This document shows positions 43,168 to 52,055 of a DNA stretch of 64,000 nt, piece after piece. Numbering within the stretch: the first letter of the stretch is position 1; every line of letters starts with the position of its first letter. Source of the stretch: Paraburkholderia acidisoli (lineage in GTDB: Bacteria > Pseudomonadota > Gammaproteobacteria > Burkholderiales > Burkholderiaceae). Both the position numbers and the translations under genes were made by a program. The stretch lies in NCBI RefSeq assembly GCF_009789675.1, contig NZ_CP046917.1, forward strand, positions 1 through 64,000, given 5' to 3'. Below the pieces are notes generated by a model. It ran no database searches and was not told the origin of the DNA. It saw only the letters and a program-made list of their open reading frames with translations.

Positions 43168-43872
43168 ATGCCCCTGTTCCGTCGTTCCCGAAAACAGGTC
43201 GCCCTCTCTACATCCCCGGGCGGCTACTCCGAGGAAGATCCCGAAAAGATCATCTTCGATCGCGGCACGCGCCTGCGCGTCGAGGCAAACCACTGGAAAC
43301 TCTTCAGCTTTGTGATGGCGGTCGTGGCTGCCGGCGCAGTGTGGACTCGTCAACCGCCTCCCTCCGTTGTGAAGTCCTACGGCATCTCGGCCGATGCGGG
43401 TGGGCGACCGCTTATCCGGCAACTCGCGGCGTACCAGCCTGACGACCAGGCGCTGCGTTCATCCATTGCGGATTCAGTGCAGCGCTGGTTCACGATCGAA
43501 CCGGTTCTCACGCCAACCATCGAGACGTCGCGCCTCGCGCGCAACATCAACGCGGTCAAGGCGCAGATGCTCGACAACGCGAAGAACCAATTCGCTGCCT
43601 GGCTCAAGCTCGATGCCCCGTTCCAGACCATCACCGCCAACCCGAAGCTGGTTCGCGAGGTGAGGGTAGGCAGCGTGTCGGTGCTCGACGATTCGACCGT
43701 CATCGTGGAGTTCTCTACGACCACCACCCAGTTCCCCGCAGACAAGCCGGTCGAAGTCCGCTACGCGCTCACGCTGCGCTACCAGATCGTGCCGGCGAGT
43801 TCCGACGATGCGGTTGGGACCAACCCCTTCGGGATCTTTTTCCCGTTCTTCACGCTCCAGAAAACCGCATGA
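43168..43872 (+). CDS. VirB8/TrbF-like T4SS core protein
   Basis: A 234-residue bitopic inner-membrane protein. A cytosolic N-terminus is followed by one membrane helix at about 46-60 (FSFVMAVVAAGAVW). The periplasmic domain is VirB8-like, with SIADSVQRWFTIEP, and VEVRYALTLRYQIVPASSDDAVGTNPFGIFFPFF at the end, the place of the family NPxGxxVxxY motif. VirB8 nucleates T4SS assembly. Its stop overlaps the next start (ATGA). It is the first gene of a long co-directional operon that reaches to 58.8 kb. VirB4, VirB6 and VirB3 are not seen upstream. Confidence 0.85.
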   Translation: MPLFRRSRKQVALSTSPGGYSEEDPEKIIFDRGTRLRVEANHWKLFSFVMAVVAAGAVWTRQPPPSVVKSYGISADAGGRPLIRQLAAYQPDDQALRSSIADSVQRWFTIEPVLTPTIETSRLARNINAVKAQMLDNAKNQFAAWLKLDAPFQTITANPKLVREVRVGSVSVLDDSTVIVEFSTTTTQFPADKPVEVRYALTLRYQIVPASSDDAVGTNPFGIFFPFFTLQKTA

Positions 43873-44762
43873 CGATCCCGGCAAACCGCTATCTGCTGCC
43901 CGCCGCGCTCGCGTGCGCGCTGTTTCTCCCGAACGCGCACGCCACACAAGTCGCCCACGCCGCGCGCCACGCGCCGACTGCGACCGGCCCGCTCGATGTC
44001 GGCGCGATCATGGGCGATCCGATGAGCCCGGTGAACCCGTACAACAGCGGCACTGACCCGGTGGCGATGCCCAATGACGCCCGGATCGTGGTCTTCAACT
44101 ACAGCCGCGACCAGATTTTTCGCATCATGGCGGCGCCGCTCAAGCTCACGACCATCGAGCTCGCGCCCGGCGAGAAGCTGATCGTCGACCCGGCGATGGG
44201 CGACTCGGTGCAGTGGATCATCGACACAGACGGCGCGAACCACGTCTTCGTCAAGCCGGTGCGCCCGGGTCTGGTGAACACGTTGCACCTCACCACGAAC
44301 CTGCGCGAATACGACATGACGCTCGTGTCGTCGCCCGCTGGTGGCTTGTTCTATCAAACCGTGCGCTTTCACTATCCGGAGTCGCTCATGGCGAAGGTGC
44401 ACGCGCGTGCCGGTGCCGACGGCGCCGCTGCTGGCGCAGAGGGTAGTGGTGGCGGTGGGACGGATTCGGGCCCGCTTGGCGTCTCGCCCGACAAGCTCAA
44501 CTTCGATTACACCGTGTCCGGCTCCGCGCCGTTCAAACCCGAGACCGTGTTCGATGACGGCAAGTTCGTCTGGCTGAGACTGCCTGCGGGAGCGCCGTTC
44601 GCGGTGCCGATCGTGAAAGACCACGGCGACGATGTCGCGCCGAACTTCATCCGTCGCGGGCAGTACATCGTCGTGCAGCAGCTCGCGGACACGATCGTGC
44701 TGCGCGCGGCGAGCGATGAGGTCAAGATCACGCGCGGTCGCCGCGGCATTTTTGGGTTCTGA
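43869..44762 (+). CDS. VirB9/TrbG-like T4SS core protein
   Basis: A 297-residue periplasmic protein with a signal peptide (LLPAALACALFLPNAHATQ). The VirB9 N-terminal part is IVVFNYSRDQIFRIMAAPLKLTTIELAPGEKLIVDPAMGDSVQWII, followed by NHVFVKPVRPGLVNTLHLTTNLREYDMTLVS. The C-terminal domain is LNFDYTVSGSAPFKPETVFDDGKFVWLRLPAGAPFAVPIV and ends in VITRGRRG-like EVKITRGRRGIFGF. It forms the outer-membrane ring with VirB10 and a VirB7 lipoprotein; no VirB7 gene is apparent. A Gly/Ala-rich linker lies near residues 177-205. It overlaps the VirB8 gene by four bases and precedes VirB10 by two. Confidence 0.9.
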   Translation: MTIPANRYLLPAALACALFLPNAHATQVAHAARHAPTATGPLDVGAIMGDPMSPVNPYNSGTDPVAMPNDARIVVFNYSRDQIFRIMAAPLKLTTIELAPGEKLIVDPAMGDSVQWIIDTDGANHVFVKPVRPGLVNTLHLTTNLREYDMTLVSSPAGGLFYQTVRFHYPESLMAKVHARAGADGAAAGAEGSGGGGTDSGPLGVSPDKLNFDYTVSGSAPFKPETVFDDGKFVWLRLPAGAPFAVPIVKDHGDDVAPNFIRRGQYIVVQQLADTIVLRAASDEVKITRGRRGIFGF

Positions 44763-44764
44763 GC

Positions 44765-46036
44765 ATGTCGAGCCCGAACCCACAAACTGCAACCGATCAG
44801 GAACGCGTCACGCGCGGCAAGTCGCCGCGACGTGCGCTGATTGCCGTCGGCGTGCTGTTCGCGCTGATCATAGGCACGCTTGGCTTCTATTACCAGTCGA
44901 AGGAAGCGAGCAAGGCCGACGCTGACGCAAAAGCGGAGAAGGCTGCGAAGACGGCGGCGTCGGTCGACCATGCGCCGAACAGCACCGATATCGACAAGAT
45001 TATCCGCGACCAGCAGGCCGCCGCGCGTGAGGCAGAGCGCAAGGCGCGCGAGGCAGCCGCCGCCTCGGCGCCCGCGGCCGGAACGAAGCCGGGGCTGTCG
45101 CTCGACCAGTTCGCAAAGGAAGCGTCGTCGTCAGGACTCGCCGCAGACGCTAAACACGACGACATTTATGCATCGCCCATCTTCATTCCCGGGCACAAGG
45201 TCAAGGAAGAGGCCGGCTCCGCGGCCGCTACCGGCATCGCAGGACTTCTGACGCCCGGCCAGATGGCACAACAGGGCACCGCAGCCCAGCAGTCGGCCAC
45301 GGCATCCGCCGAAGCGCAGGCCAGGGCGCTCGCCGCCGCATCCGGTCAGGGCGGCGCGCAACCGGCTTCGTCCGAGCAACGCGATCTCCAGTTCATCAAG
45401 GATGCAAAGGCGCAATCCGCGTCGGGCGAGGGGTTCCTTAGTGCGGGCTTCGTCGGACAGACCGGAGCGTGCACGCTGTCGCCTCCGCACCATATCGGCG
45501 TGCTGGTGATGGAGGGCGAGAACGCCGACCGGCCCGGTACGGCCGCGCTCATGGTCGAACAGGACGTCTACGACAGCGTTACAGGCACGTGTCTCATGAT
45601 TCCGAAGGGGACCATGATCACCGCGCCGTATCAGAGCGATATCAAGGTGGGGCAGGAAAGCATTCTTGTTGCCGCCACCGAGATGCGCCTGCCCAACGGC
45701 AAGCAGGTGCCGCTCTATGGCGCGCAGGGCGCCGACCAGAACGGCTACGCGGGCTTTTCCGGTGACGTGAACAACCACTTCTGGAAGATCTTCGGCGCCT
45801 CGTTTCTCACGGCCATCCTGCTCAACCACTTTGACGGCAGCGATACGAGTTCGACCACGAGCGGCCCGTACGGTGTGACGCAGGTTGGCAATACGGCAGG
45901 GCAGGTCGCGGCGCAAACGTCCCAATCGATCCTGAACCGCTACCAGAACATCCCGCCCACGATCACGATCAAGCCGGGTCAGCGCTTCATGATCAAGGTG
46001 AACCGCGATATCCACCTGGAGCCGTACCGTGGTTAA
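44765..46036 (+). CDS. VirB10/TrbI-like T4SS scaffold
   Basis: A 423-residue protein that spans both membranes in VirB10 systems. A membrane helix at about 24-42 (ALIAVGVLFALIIGTLGFY) is followed by an Ala-, Lys- and Gln-rich linker (residues 50-220). The C-terminal beta-barrel domain contains TAALMVEQDVYDSVTGTCLMIPKGTMITAPYQSDIKVGQESILVAATEMRLPNGKQVPLYGAQGADQNGYAGFSGDVNNHFWKIFGASFLTAILL, a near-complete TrbI signature. The end IKPGQRFMIKVNRDIHLEPYRG is standard. The next gene starts eight bases before its stop. Confidence 0.93.
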   Translation: MSSPNPQTATDQERVTRGKSPRRALIAVGVLFALIIGTLGFYYQSKEASKADADAKAEKAAKTAASVDHAPNSTDIDKIIRDQQAAAREAERKAREAAAASAPAAGTKPGLSLDQFAKEASSSGLAADAKHDDIYASPIFIPGHKVKEEAGSAAATGIAGLLTPGQMAQQGTAAQQSATASAEAQARALAAASGQGGAQPASSEQRDLQFIKDAKAQSASGEGFLSAGFVGQTGACTLSPPHHIGVLVMEGENADRPGTAALMVEQDVYDSVTGTCLMIPKGTMITAPYQSDIKVGQESILVAATEMRLPNGKQVPLYGAQGADQNGYAGFSGDVNNHFWKIFGASFLTAILLNHFDGSDTSSTTSGPYGVTQVGNTAGQVAAQTSQSILNRYQNIPPTITIKPGQRFMIKVNRDIHLEPYRG

Positions 46037-46853
46037 ACGCGCCCTTGCAAACATCCGCCCAATCGGTCTCATGTTGTGCCTGACCGCTTGCGGCGCGGTG
46101 CACGCGGCTTCGATTACGCAGGTCATCAGCCCGGTGTCCTTCGTGCTGGGTTCGGGCAACGCGCGTGAACTTGCGCCACTGGACGGCAAGCCCGTGCTGT
46201 ATTGCGGACTGCGTGCGTTTGACAGATGGGCTGCGCCGCTGCTGGGTCAGCCGGTGCGCAGCTCGCCCGACGCAGGCATGACCGTCTCCGTCGATGCGCA
46301 CGACGTGTCGCTCGCCACGCTGATGGTCCGCAGCGGATGGCTCCTGCCGACCGGGCTCGATGACGATGCGCAGGCCGCAATGACTGAGGGTCGTGGCGGC
46401 TGGGCGTGTGCGAATGCGGTTGAGCCGTTCGAACTGCTTCACACGAGCGTCGATCCGAAGGTGCTCGCCGGGATCGCGCTCAACGAGTCCGCATACAGGG
46501 GCCGTGCGTGGCCGTGGACACTCAATGTAGCGGGCGAAGGGTTTTTCTTCCGCTCGCGCGAGGACGCCTACGGGGCAATGCGCCGGCTCATCGCAGCCGG
46601 TCGTTGCGACTTCGACGTCGGCCTCATGCAGGTCAACTGGTGCTACCACCGGCAGCGCTTCGCGTCGCCATGGGATGCACTTGCGCCCGCGACCAATGTG
46701 CATGTAGCGGAAGACATCCTCAACGAGAACTACCGCCATACGCACTCGGTTGCGAAGGCCATCGCGTATTACCACAGCGCGAATCCCGCACCGGGCAGCG
46801 CCTATCTCGCGCGTTTCGTGCATCACCTCAACCAGATTCAGGCGGGACTATGA
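46029..46853 (+). CDS. Lytic transglycosylase with an SNase-like N-terminal segment
   Basis: A 274-residue exported protein with a leader ending GAVHAAS, started by a GTG that overlaps the VirB10 stop. The C-terminal half is an SLT-type peptidoglycan lyase. The catalytic Glu is likely E153 in VLAGIALNESAYRGRAWPWTLNVAGEGFFF. DVGLMQVNWCYH follows, the usual SLT block. Residues 48-105 (LDGKPVLYCGLRAFDRWAAPLLGQPVRSSPDAGMTVSVDAHDVSLATLMVRSGWLLP) resemble the C-terminal part of staphylococcal-nuclease-like domains, an unusual partner. It opens the cell wall for apparatus assembly. ATGA overlap with the next gene. Confidence 0.85.
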   Translation: MVKRALANIRPIGLMLCLTACGAVHAASITQVISPVSFVLGSGNARELAPLDGKPVLYCGLRAFDRWAAPLLGQPVRSSPDAGMTVSVDAHDVSLATLMVRSGWLLPTGLDDDAQAAMTEGRGGWACANAVEPFELLHTSVDPKVLAGIALNESAYRGRAWPWTLNVAGEGFFFRSREDAYGAMRRLIAAGRCDFDVGLMQVNWCYHRQRFASPWDALAPATNVHVAEDILNENYRHTHSVAKAIAYYHSANPAPGSAYLARFVHHLNQIQAGL

Positions 46854-48094
46854 CGCGCAGGATTCTCGTACTCGCTGCGATCAGCGCGCTTGGCCTCGTT
46901 TGCGTCTCGCGCATGGCAGGTGCCGCGGACACCGATCCGTTCGACTTCGACTACGAGGTGGCGGGTGGCCTCGCCGAGCGGCCCGCGCTGATCTTCAACG
47001 ACGGCGCGAAGACGTATATCCAGCCACGCGCCGGGCAGATCATTGCTGTCGCGGGCAGTCATCAGGAAGGCCCGTATGTCGTCGTGGAGGGCACGCCGGC
47101 GTCGATACAACTCAGCGTCGCGGGGCACACGGCCGTCGCGACGTGGAACCGCGCCAACACGTTTATCGGCGGGCACGGCATCGTGCCCGGCGCGGGAGAC
47201 GATCAGCCCGCGGCGTTCACCGGTTTCAGCGGCAGGCTTTCGCTCGTCGGCACCCACGGCGCGCTCGAGCCCGTGCGCAGCCTGAACGCGAACATGCCGG
47301 TCGCCTCGATCGTGAAGGCGCTCGTTCCGCAGGGTTGGAGCGGCTCGGCCAGCAAGGATGTGGATCTGACGGCTGCCGCGCGTTTTGAGACGGTGCCCGG
47401 GGAGAACTGGATGCACGCGCTCGATCGCCTCATGACGCAGACGGGGCTGTATGCCGACGTGGACTTCGACGCGCGTCATGTACGCCTTCGCCATGACGTC
47501 GCGAAGTCGGGCGCGCTGAACTATGCCGGGACATCGTCGGTGGATACCGATGCGGTTGCGAAGCTGCCGGTCAAGGATCGGGGGGGTGCTCCGACCGAAT
47601 CGTTGCTCGCGAAATACTTCGGCGCGAACGCGATCCGCGATGGCGACGACACGCATACGCAGATCCGCTTTGCCGCGAAGCCGAAAGATCTCAAGATTGC
47701 GACCGCCGACGGTGTATCGCTGCATCCACACTGGGACGCTGACGCGGGGGTGATGACGATCGATCGCGCTGAGACCTTCGTCGTCTCCGATGCGACGAAT
47801 CGTGTCGAGGTCGCGCGGCGCGCGGGAACGGTGTACGACTTCCCCGCAGACAATACCGCGCACCTCGAGTCCGTATTCGACGAGGGTGGGCAGACTTATT
47901 TCAAGTTCGCCCCGAGCGTCATCAACGTCACGGTGGCCGATGTCCGTCATCTGGGATCGGGCGAACAGAAAGGCCGCTACTTCAAATTTAACGGCACGGC
48001 CGAGCAGTTCATCGTGACCGCCGACGGCCAGACCGTGAGCGTGCTGCGCCGTCACGACGTGAAGTATTTCGAGCGTGCGGGGACGTCGTCATGA
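46850..48094 (+). CDS. Mosaic VirB9-like and TcpQ-like periplasmic protein
   Basis: A 414-residue exported protein (leader ILVLAAISALGLVCVSRMAGAAD) started at the ATGA overlap at 46850. Residues 27-80 resemble the VirB9/TrbG C-terminal domain (FDFDYEVAGGLAERPALIFNDGAKTYIQPRAG). A middle part resembles TcpQ/PilL (MPVASIVKALVPQGWSG, then GENWMHALDRLMTQTGLYADVDF). The end again looks VirB9-like (HLESVFDEGGQTYFKFAPSVINVTV). It may bridge the T4SS outer ring and the pilus secretin. The identification of each block is by pattern only. Confidence 0.7.
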   Translation: MTRRILVLAAISALGLVCVSRMAGAADTDPFDFDYEVAGGLAERPALIFNDGAKTYIQPRAGQIIAVAGSHQEGPYVVVEGTPASIQLSVAGHTAVATWNRANTFIGGHGIVPGAGDDQPAAFTGFSGRLSLVGTHGALEPVRSLNANMPVASIVKALVPQGWSGSASKDVDLTAAARFETVPGENWMHALDRLMTQTGLYADVDFDARHVRLRHDVAKSGALNYAGTSSVDTDAVAKLPVKDRGGAPTESLLAKYFGANAIRDGDDTHTQIRFAAKPKDLKIATADGVSLHPHWDADAGVMTIDRAETFVVSDATNRVEVARRAGTVYDFPADNTAHLESVFDEGGQTYFKFAPSVINVTVADVRHLGSGEQKGRYFKFNGTAEQFIVTADGQTVSVLRRHDVKYFERAGTSS

Positions 48095-48510
48095 TGCGAG
48101 CCTTCTTCCACGTAGCCTGCATTGCGATGCTGGTGCCCGCCGTGTGCCGCGCCGACTGTCTGGACGATGCCGCGGCCTATCGCCATATCAGTGCGCAGCT
48201 CGTGCGTGCGATCGCGCGGCAGGAGTCGGGCATGCGCGCCGACGCGGTGAACACGAACCGCAACGGTACCGAGGACATCGGTCTCATGCAGATCAACTCC
48301 TCGTGGCTGCCGACGCTCGCGCGCTTCGGCATCCGGCGCGAACACCTCTTCAACGCCTGCGTGAATGCCTATGTAGGGACGTGGATTCTCGCGTCGAACA
48401 TCCGGCAGTTCGGCCCGACATGGAAAGCCGTCGGCGCCTATAACTCGCCCACGCCCGCACACCAGTTCGTCTATGCCAACTCGATTTACCGCCGCCTGCA
48501 GGGCCACTAA
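48091..48510 (+). CDS. Lytic transglycosylase (VirB1/PilT-like)
   Basis: A 139-residue exported peptidoglycan lyase. A signal peptide (ACIAMLVPAVCRAD) is followed by the SLT core: ISAQLVRAIARQESGMRADAVNTNRNGTEDIGLMQINSSWLPTL, with the catalytic Glu at residue 45 and GLMQINSSW as the family block. ACVNAYVGTWILASNIRQFGPTWKAVGAYNS completes it. It is small, as in VirB1 and PilT of IncI-type pili. It overlaps its upstream neighbour as ATGATG and is one of two such enzymes in the operon. Confidence 0.92.
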   Translation: MMRAFFHVACIAMLVPAVCRADCLDDAAAYRHISAQLVRAIARQESGMRADAVNTNRNGTEDIGLMQINSSWLPTLARFGIRREHLFNACVNAYVGTWILASNIRQFGPTWKAVGAYNSPTPAHQFVYANSIYRRLQGH

Positions 48511-48513
48511 TCC

Positions 48514-49080
48514 ATGAGCAAACAAGCAAACCGGGCCACGCCCTGCATGCGCAAACTCGTACCGTTCCTGAGCGTGCTGACGATCGTCTTCGCCCAGGCT
48601 GCGCTGGCCGCGGTCGATCCCGACCAGTCCGCCGTGCATCCGCCTTCCGGTGACGGCTGGCAGGTGCTCGGGACGCAATCGAGCCCGGTGATTTCGGCTT
48701 CCGCCGCACTGGCGGGCGCGCCGCCCATCGTCGCCGTAGCCGGGGCCGCGCCCTCGACCTCGACCGAGGTGAAGGCGGTGGTATTGCCCGGCGCTGCGGG
48801 TGGCGAGCCGACCGGCACGCTATCGCTCTCGATCACTCCGCAGGACATGAACCTGCGCAATGCGCTTGACCGGTGGCTGTCGACCCAGGGTTGGCAGCTC
48901 GCGTGGAAGATCGACGACGACCTGCCGGTGGAATTCAATGCCTCCTTCAGTGGCGATTTCGATTCCGTGCTCACCCAGGTGATGCAGGCCACCAATCACA
49001 TGCGCACCCCCGCGCGCATCTGCGAACACACCAACAACGTCATCCGCGTGATCGCGCGCGCGGCGAACTGCCAGGACTGA
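48514..49080 (+). CDS. TcpQ/PilL-like pilus assembly protein
   Basis: A 188-residue exported protein with a leader (VPFLSVLTIVFAQAALAAVD). The C-terminal domain is TcpQ-like: LSLSITPQDMNLRNALDRWLSTQGWQLAWKIDDDLPVEFNASFSGDFDSVLTQVMQATNHM, with a small two-cysteine end (CEHTNNVIRVIARAANC). A Pro/Ala linker fills residues 35-100. In type IVb pili TcpQ/PilL partners the secretin and aids its localisation. The secretin gene follows three bases later. Confidence 0.8.
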   Translation: MSKQANRATPCMRKLVPFLSVLTIVFAQAALAAVDPDQSAVHPPSGDGWQVLGTQSSPVISASAALAGAPPIVAVAGAAPSTSTEVKAVVLPGAAGGEPTGTLSLSITPQDMNLRNALDRWLSTQGWQLAWKIDDDLPVEFNASFSGDFDSVLTQVMQATNHMRTPARICEHTNNVIRVIARAANCQD

Positions 49081-49083
49081 CCG

Positions 49084-50748
49084 ATGCAATCTCTCCGCTT
49101 CCGTTCCGCCATTGTCGTAGTGGCTGCATCACTGGCCGGATGTGCCGTGACCCAGGGCGACGTGAATAGCGCCTATGACCGCGCCAACGCCACGGCGGGC
49201 GCGGCGCTCGATGGTTCCGGTCAGGGCATTGCGCTCGTGGAGCATGTCCAGTCCGCATTCCTCGGAGATCGCCCGATGCCGCTCGCCTATGTGGCGACGC
49301 TGCCCGCGGTGTTCCGCGACAAGAAAGTGACGTTCCCGCCGAAGCTCGAAATGAAGACGCTCGCGACGCTTGTGTCCAGCGCTTCGGGCTATCCGGTTCA
49401 TGTCAGCCCGGACGTCTATATTCCGCGCGACACGCTGATTCCGCGCCCGGGGGGCGACGGGAAGGGCGGTGAGAGCAAGGGAAGCGAGAGCAGGGCGACG
49501 ACGGGTATGGCCGGAATGGTCGGCACAGGCGGTCAACGTGCAATGTCCGAACAGCCCGTCTACGAGCAGCAGTGCGACCAGTGCAGCATCGGGCAGTACC
49601 TGCAGGACGTGAGCGAGAACCTGGGTCTTGCATGGTCCTTCGATGGGTCGACCATCAGCATCAGCCGCTTCGTGACGCGCATGTACCAGATCGCCGCGAT
49701 TCCCGGCAAGGTGTCGATCGACTCGACCATGTCGAAGGGCACGGACACGTCGACGGGCAACCAGTCCTCCGGTTCTTCGGGGGGCTCCAACAGCGACACG
49801 GGGTCGTTCACCGCAAAAACGTCGACGGGACGCAAGGGCGACTTCGACCAGATCGCGCTGATCCAGGCCGAACTGGACAAGCTGCGCTCGCCGATGGGCC
49901 AGGTGACGGTGAATCCGCAAAGCCGCCTCGTGATGATCTACGACACGAAGGAAGCGGCGGACCGCATGGCCGAGGTGCTCAAGCGCGAGAACGCGATCTC
50001 CACGCGTCAGGTCATGCTGCGCGTGCGAACAATCCAGATTGCGCTGAACCGTGGCAGCCAGGCGGGCGTCAACGCCGACGTGGTGTTCAACCAGATCCAG
50101 GGGGGACTCGCGAAGTGGGCCGTGAATTTTGCGTCACCGACGTCGCTTGCCTCAGGCGGCGGCACGGTGGGCCTGTCCGTCCTTCAGTCCAACGCGCCGT
50201 TCTCGGGCACGAATGCGGTCGTCAACGGGCTGAACCAGTACGGCCGCACCGTCTCCGATGACACAGTCAGCAAGCTCACCCTCAACGGGCTGCCGGTGTC
50301 GGTCGCCAACTTCCAGAGCGACGACTATCTGCGTTCCACGACCGCCTCGGCGGGCAGTCTCACGGCCACGTCAGGGGGCGTTCCGGGTCTCACGCCCGGC
50401 ACGCTCACGACGGGCGATTTCCTGAACATCCTGCCCTCGGTCAACGATCACAACCAGATCATCCTGTCGTACTGGCGCGACACGTCCAAACCCAACGGCC
50501 CGTTCACGTCCGCAGGCGTCGGCTCGGGGCAGACGGCGCAGCAGATCCAGCTTTCCCACCTGACCGGCAGCCGTGATGACCAGACGATTGCGCTCTCGGA
50601 CGGCCAGACCATCGTGCTCTACGGCGCGGTGACCGATACGGCCGACAGCACGACGAACGGCGGCATTGCCGGCATCACGGGCACGTGGAACAAGGCGCGC
50701 ACGTTCCAGGTGGTGATGCTCACGGCAACCGTCGTGCCGTCGATGTGA
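49084..50748 (+). CDS. pilN: PilN-type outer-membrane secretin
   Basis: A 554-residue lipoprotein secretin of the R64 PilN/BfpB class. The lipobox LAGC gives Cys20 as the mature end. N-domains include ATLPAVFRDKKVTFPPKLEMKTLATLVSSASGYPVHV and NPQSRLVMIYDTKEAADRMAEVLKRENAISTRQVMLRVRTIQIAL. A Ser/Gly/Thr-rich loop lies at about 215-250. The secretin core is GDFLNILPSVNDHNQIILSYWRDTS and QTIALSDGQTIVLYGAVTDT. It forms the pilus exit channel. The next gene starts with a GTG overlapping this stop, or with an ATG nine bases later. Confidence 0.92.
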   Translation: MQSLRFRSAIVVVAASLAGCAVTQGDVNSAYDRANATAGAALDGSGQGIALVEHVQSAFLGDRPMPLAYVATLPAVFRDKKVTFPPKLEMKTLATLVSSASGYPVHVSPDVYIPRDTLIPRPGGDGKGGESKGSESRATTGMAGMVGTGGQRAMSEQPVYEQQCDQCSIGQYLQDVSENLGLAWSFDGSTISISRFVTRMYQIAAIPGKVSIDSTMSKGTDTSTGNQSSGSSGGSNSDTGSFTAKTSTGRKGDFDQIALIQAELDKLRSPMGQVTVNPQSRLVMIYDTKEAADRMAEVLKRENAISTRQVMLRVRTIQIALNRGSQAGVNADVVFNQIQGGLAKWAVNFASPTSLASGGGTVGLSVLQSNAPFSGTNAVVNGLNQYGRTVSDDTVSKLTLNGLPVSVANFQSDDYLRSTTASAGSLTATSGGVPGLTPGTLTTGDFLNILPSVNDHNQIILSYWRDTSKPNGPFTSAGVGSGQTAQQIQLSHLTGSRDDQTIALSDGQTIVLYGAVTDTADSTTNGGIAGITGTWNKARTFQVVMLTATVVPSM

Positions 50749-50756
50749 GCACGGGC

Positions 50757-52055
50757 ATGCATATCACCGAACCGCTACCGGGAGACAGCCGCGCGAGGCT
50801 CGTGTTCGGCCTCGACTGGCGCGCGTATCCGCTCAAGGACAAAAAGGACAGTCGCGTCCGGTACGCGGAGGACTTCTCGGCGACGCACTTCGTGAGCATG
50901 ACGCTTGGCGAGGTGGAGGTGGCGGGCTTCTGCGCGCCGGAGGCAGCAGAGCTGAAACGCGTCACGCTGTATTCCGGTGCCGCGCGTATCGCCATGCTTG
51001 AGCGCGTGCGCTCGAAGCCGGCCGTGCTGGTGCTCATGCAGGACGGCCAGCGCGTGCATCTCGTTCATGTCGTGCGCGGCGTGGTTGAAAACGACGAGGT
51101 GCATACGCTCGCGCAGGCCGACAGGCGGCGCGAGGAAATCCTGCAGCGCAGTCGCCGTCAGGGACTGGCTCTCGTCGTACTGGCGGCCGGTGCTGACATT
51201 CCGGCTGGCGATGAACCGTTTCAGCCGGGCGAGCTGCTGACCCTGAAAAAGGCCGCGCCGCTCAAACGCGTGCCGGCAGGTATTCCCAACGCGGTCGTGC
51301 TGATGCTTGTGGTGGCGATTGCGGGCTTCGGGATCAAGGAGATGGCTGGCGTCTTCAACCCGCCGCCGATCGTCGCGAAGGGGCCGGACTGGACGCAACG
51401 CTACAACCAGGCGCTGAAGAAGGCCTTCAGTGGCGTCACGCCGATGGCGTCGCAACTCACGCCGGCGCTGCTGGCCCAGTTCGACTGGACCGAAACAAAC
51501 CGCAAGGGGTTCCAGTTCGATCACGCCGTCTGCGGCAGTACCGGCACCTGCACGGTGACCTGGCTGCGCATGGGTGGCGCTTTCGAGGACTTCGCCCGCG
51601 GCGCGCCCGCATCGATGCTCCCGATCGCGTTCGATCGCGCAGGCCGCACGCTCGCGGCCCGTGGGCCGGTTGTGCCGAAGGTTGACGCCGTCACCCCGTC
51701 GCAGCGCGCGCAGTGGCCCGATGAACAGACGTTGATCGAGTCGTTGCAGACGCCCGCGCAACGCCTGTCCGTGAAGCCGGTGGACCTGAACAGCTTTGGC
51801 TACGTCGTGCGCATTGAGCCGACACATCCGCTGCTCAGCGCACCGCCGCCTGCGAGCGAACACCACGGCGCGCTCGTTCGTGAGGGCAAATGGGAAATCG
51901 ATGGTTATCGCTGGCAGGCGCCGCTCCTCGAACACCTGCCTCCCGACATGACCCTCGAAACGCTGGAGGTGAAGCTCGATACGTCGGCACCCGAGGCACT
52001 GGGCAAGGTGGGCATCCATTTCGTTGCAAAGGGCAAATACTATGTCGTGCAGTAA
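50757..52055 (+). CDS. pilO: PilO-type pilus assembly protein
   Basis: A 432-residue protein when begun at the ATG at 50757; a GTG at 50745 overlaps the pilN stop and may be the true start. The cytosolic part (LVFGLDWRAYPLKDKKDSRVRYAEDFSATHFVS) fits PilO2 of R64-type pili. One membrane helix lies at about 172-190 (NAVVLMLVVAIAGFGIKEMAG). The periplasmic part has two cysteines (VCGSTGTCTVTWLRMGGAFEDF) and a C-terminal fold ending VGIHFVAKGKYYVVQ. It links the cytosolic ATPase to the periplasm. pilP starts 14 bases before its stop. Confidence 0.87.
   Translation: MHITEPLPGDSRARLVFGLDWRAYPLKDKKDSRVRYAEDFSATHFVSMTLGEVEVAGFCAPEAAELKRVTLYSGAARIAMLERVRSKPAVLVLMQDGQRVHLVHVVRGVVENDEVHTLAQADRRREEILQRSRRQGLALVVLAAGADIPAGDEPFQPGELLTLKKAAPLKRVPAGIPNAVVLMLVVAIAGFGIKEMAGVFNPPPIVAKGPDWTQRYNQALKKAFSGVTPMASQLTPALLAQFDWTETNRKGFQFDHAVCGSTGTCTVTWLRMGGAFEDFARGAPASMLPIAFDRAGRTLAARGPVVPKVDAVTPSQRAQWPDEQTLIESLQTPAQRLSVKPVDLNSFGYVVRIEPTHPLLSAPPPASEHHGALVREGKWEIDGYRWQAPLLEHLPPDMTLETLEVKLDTSAPEALGKVGIHFVAKGKYYVVQ

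Noticed and set aside
43779..44792. 337-codon minus-strand frame
   Set aside because: Antisense to the VirB9-like gene, whose domain pattern is clear.
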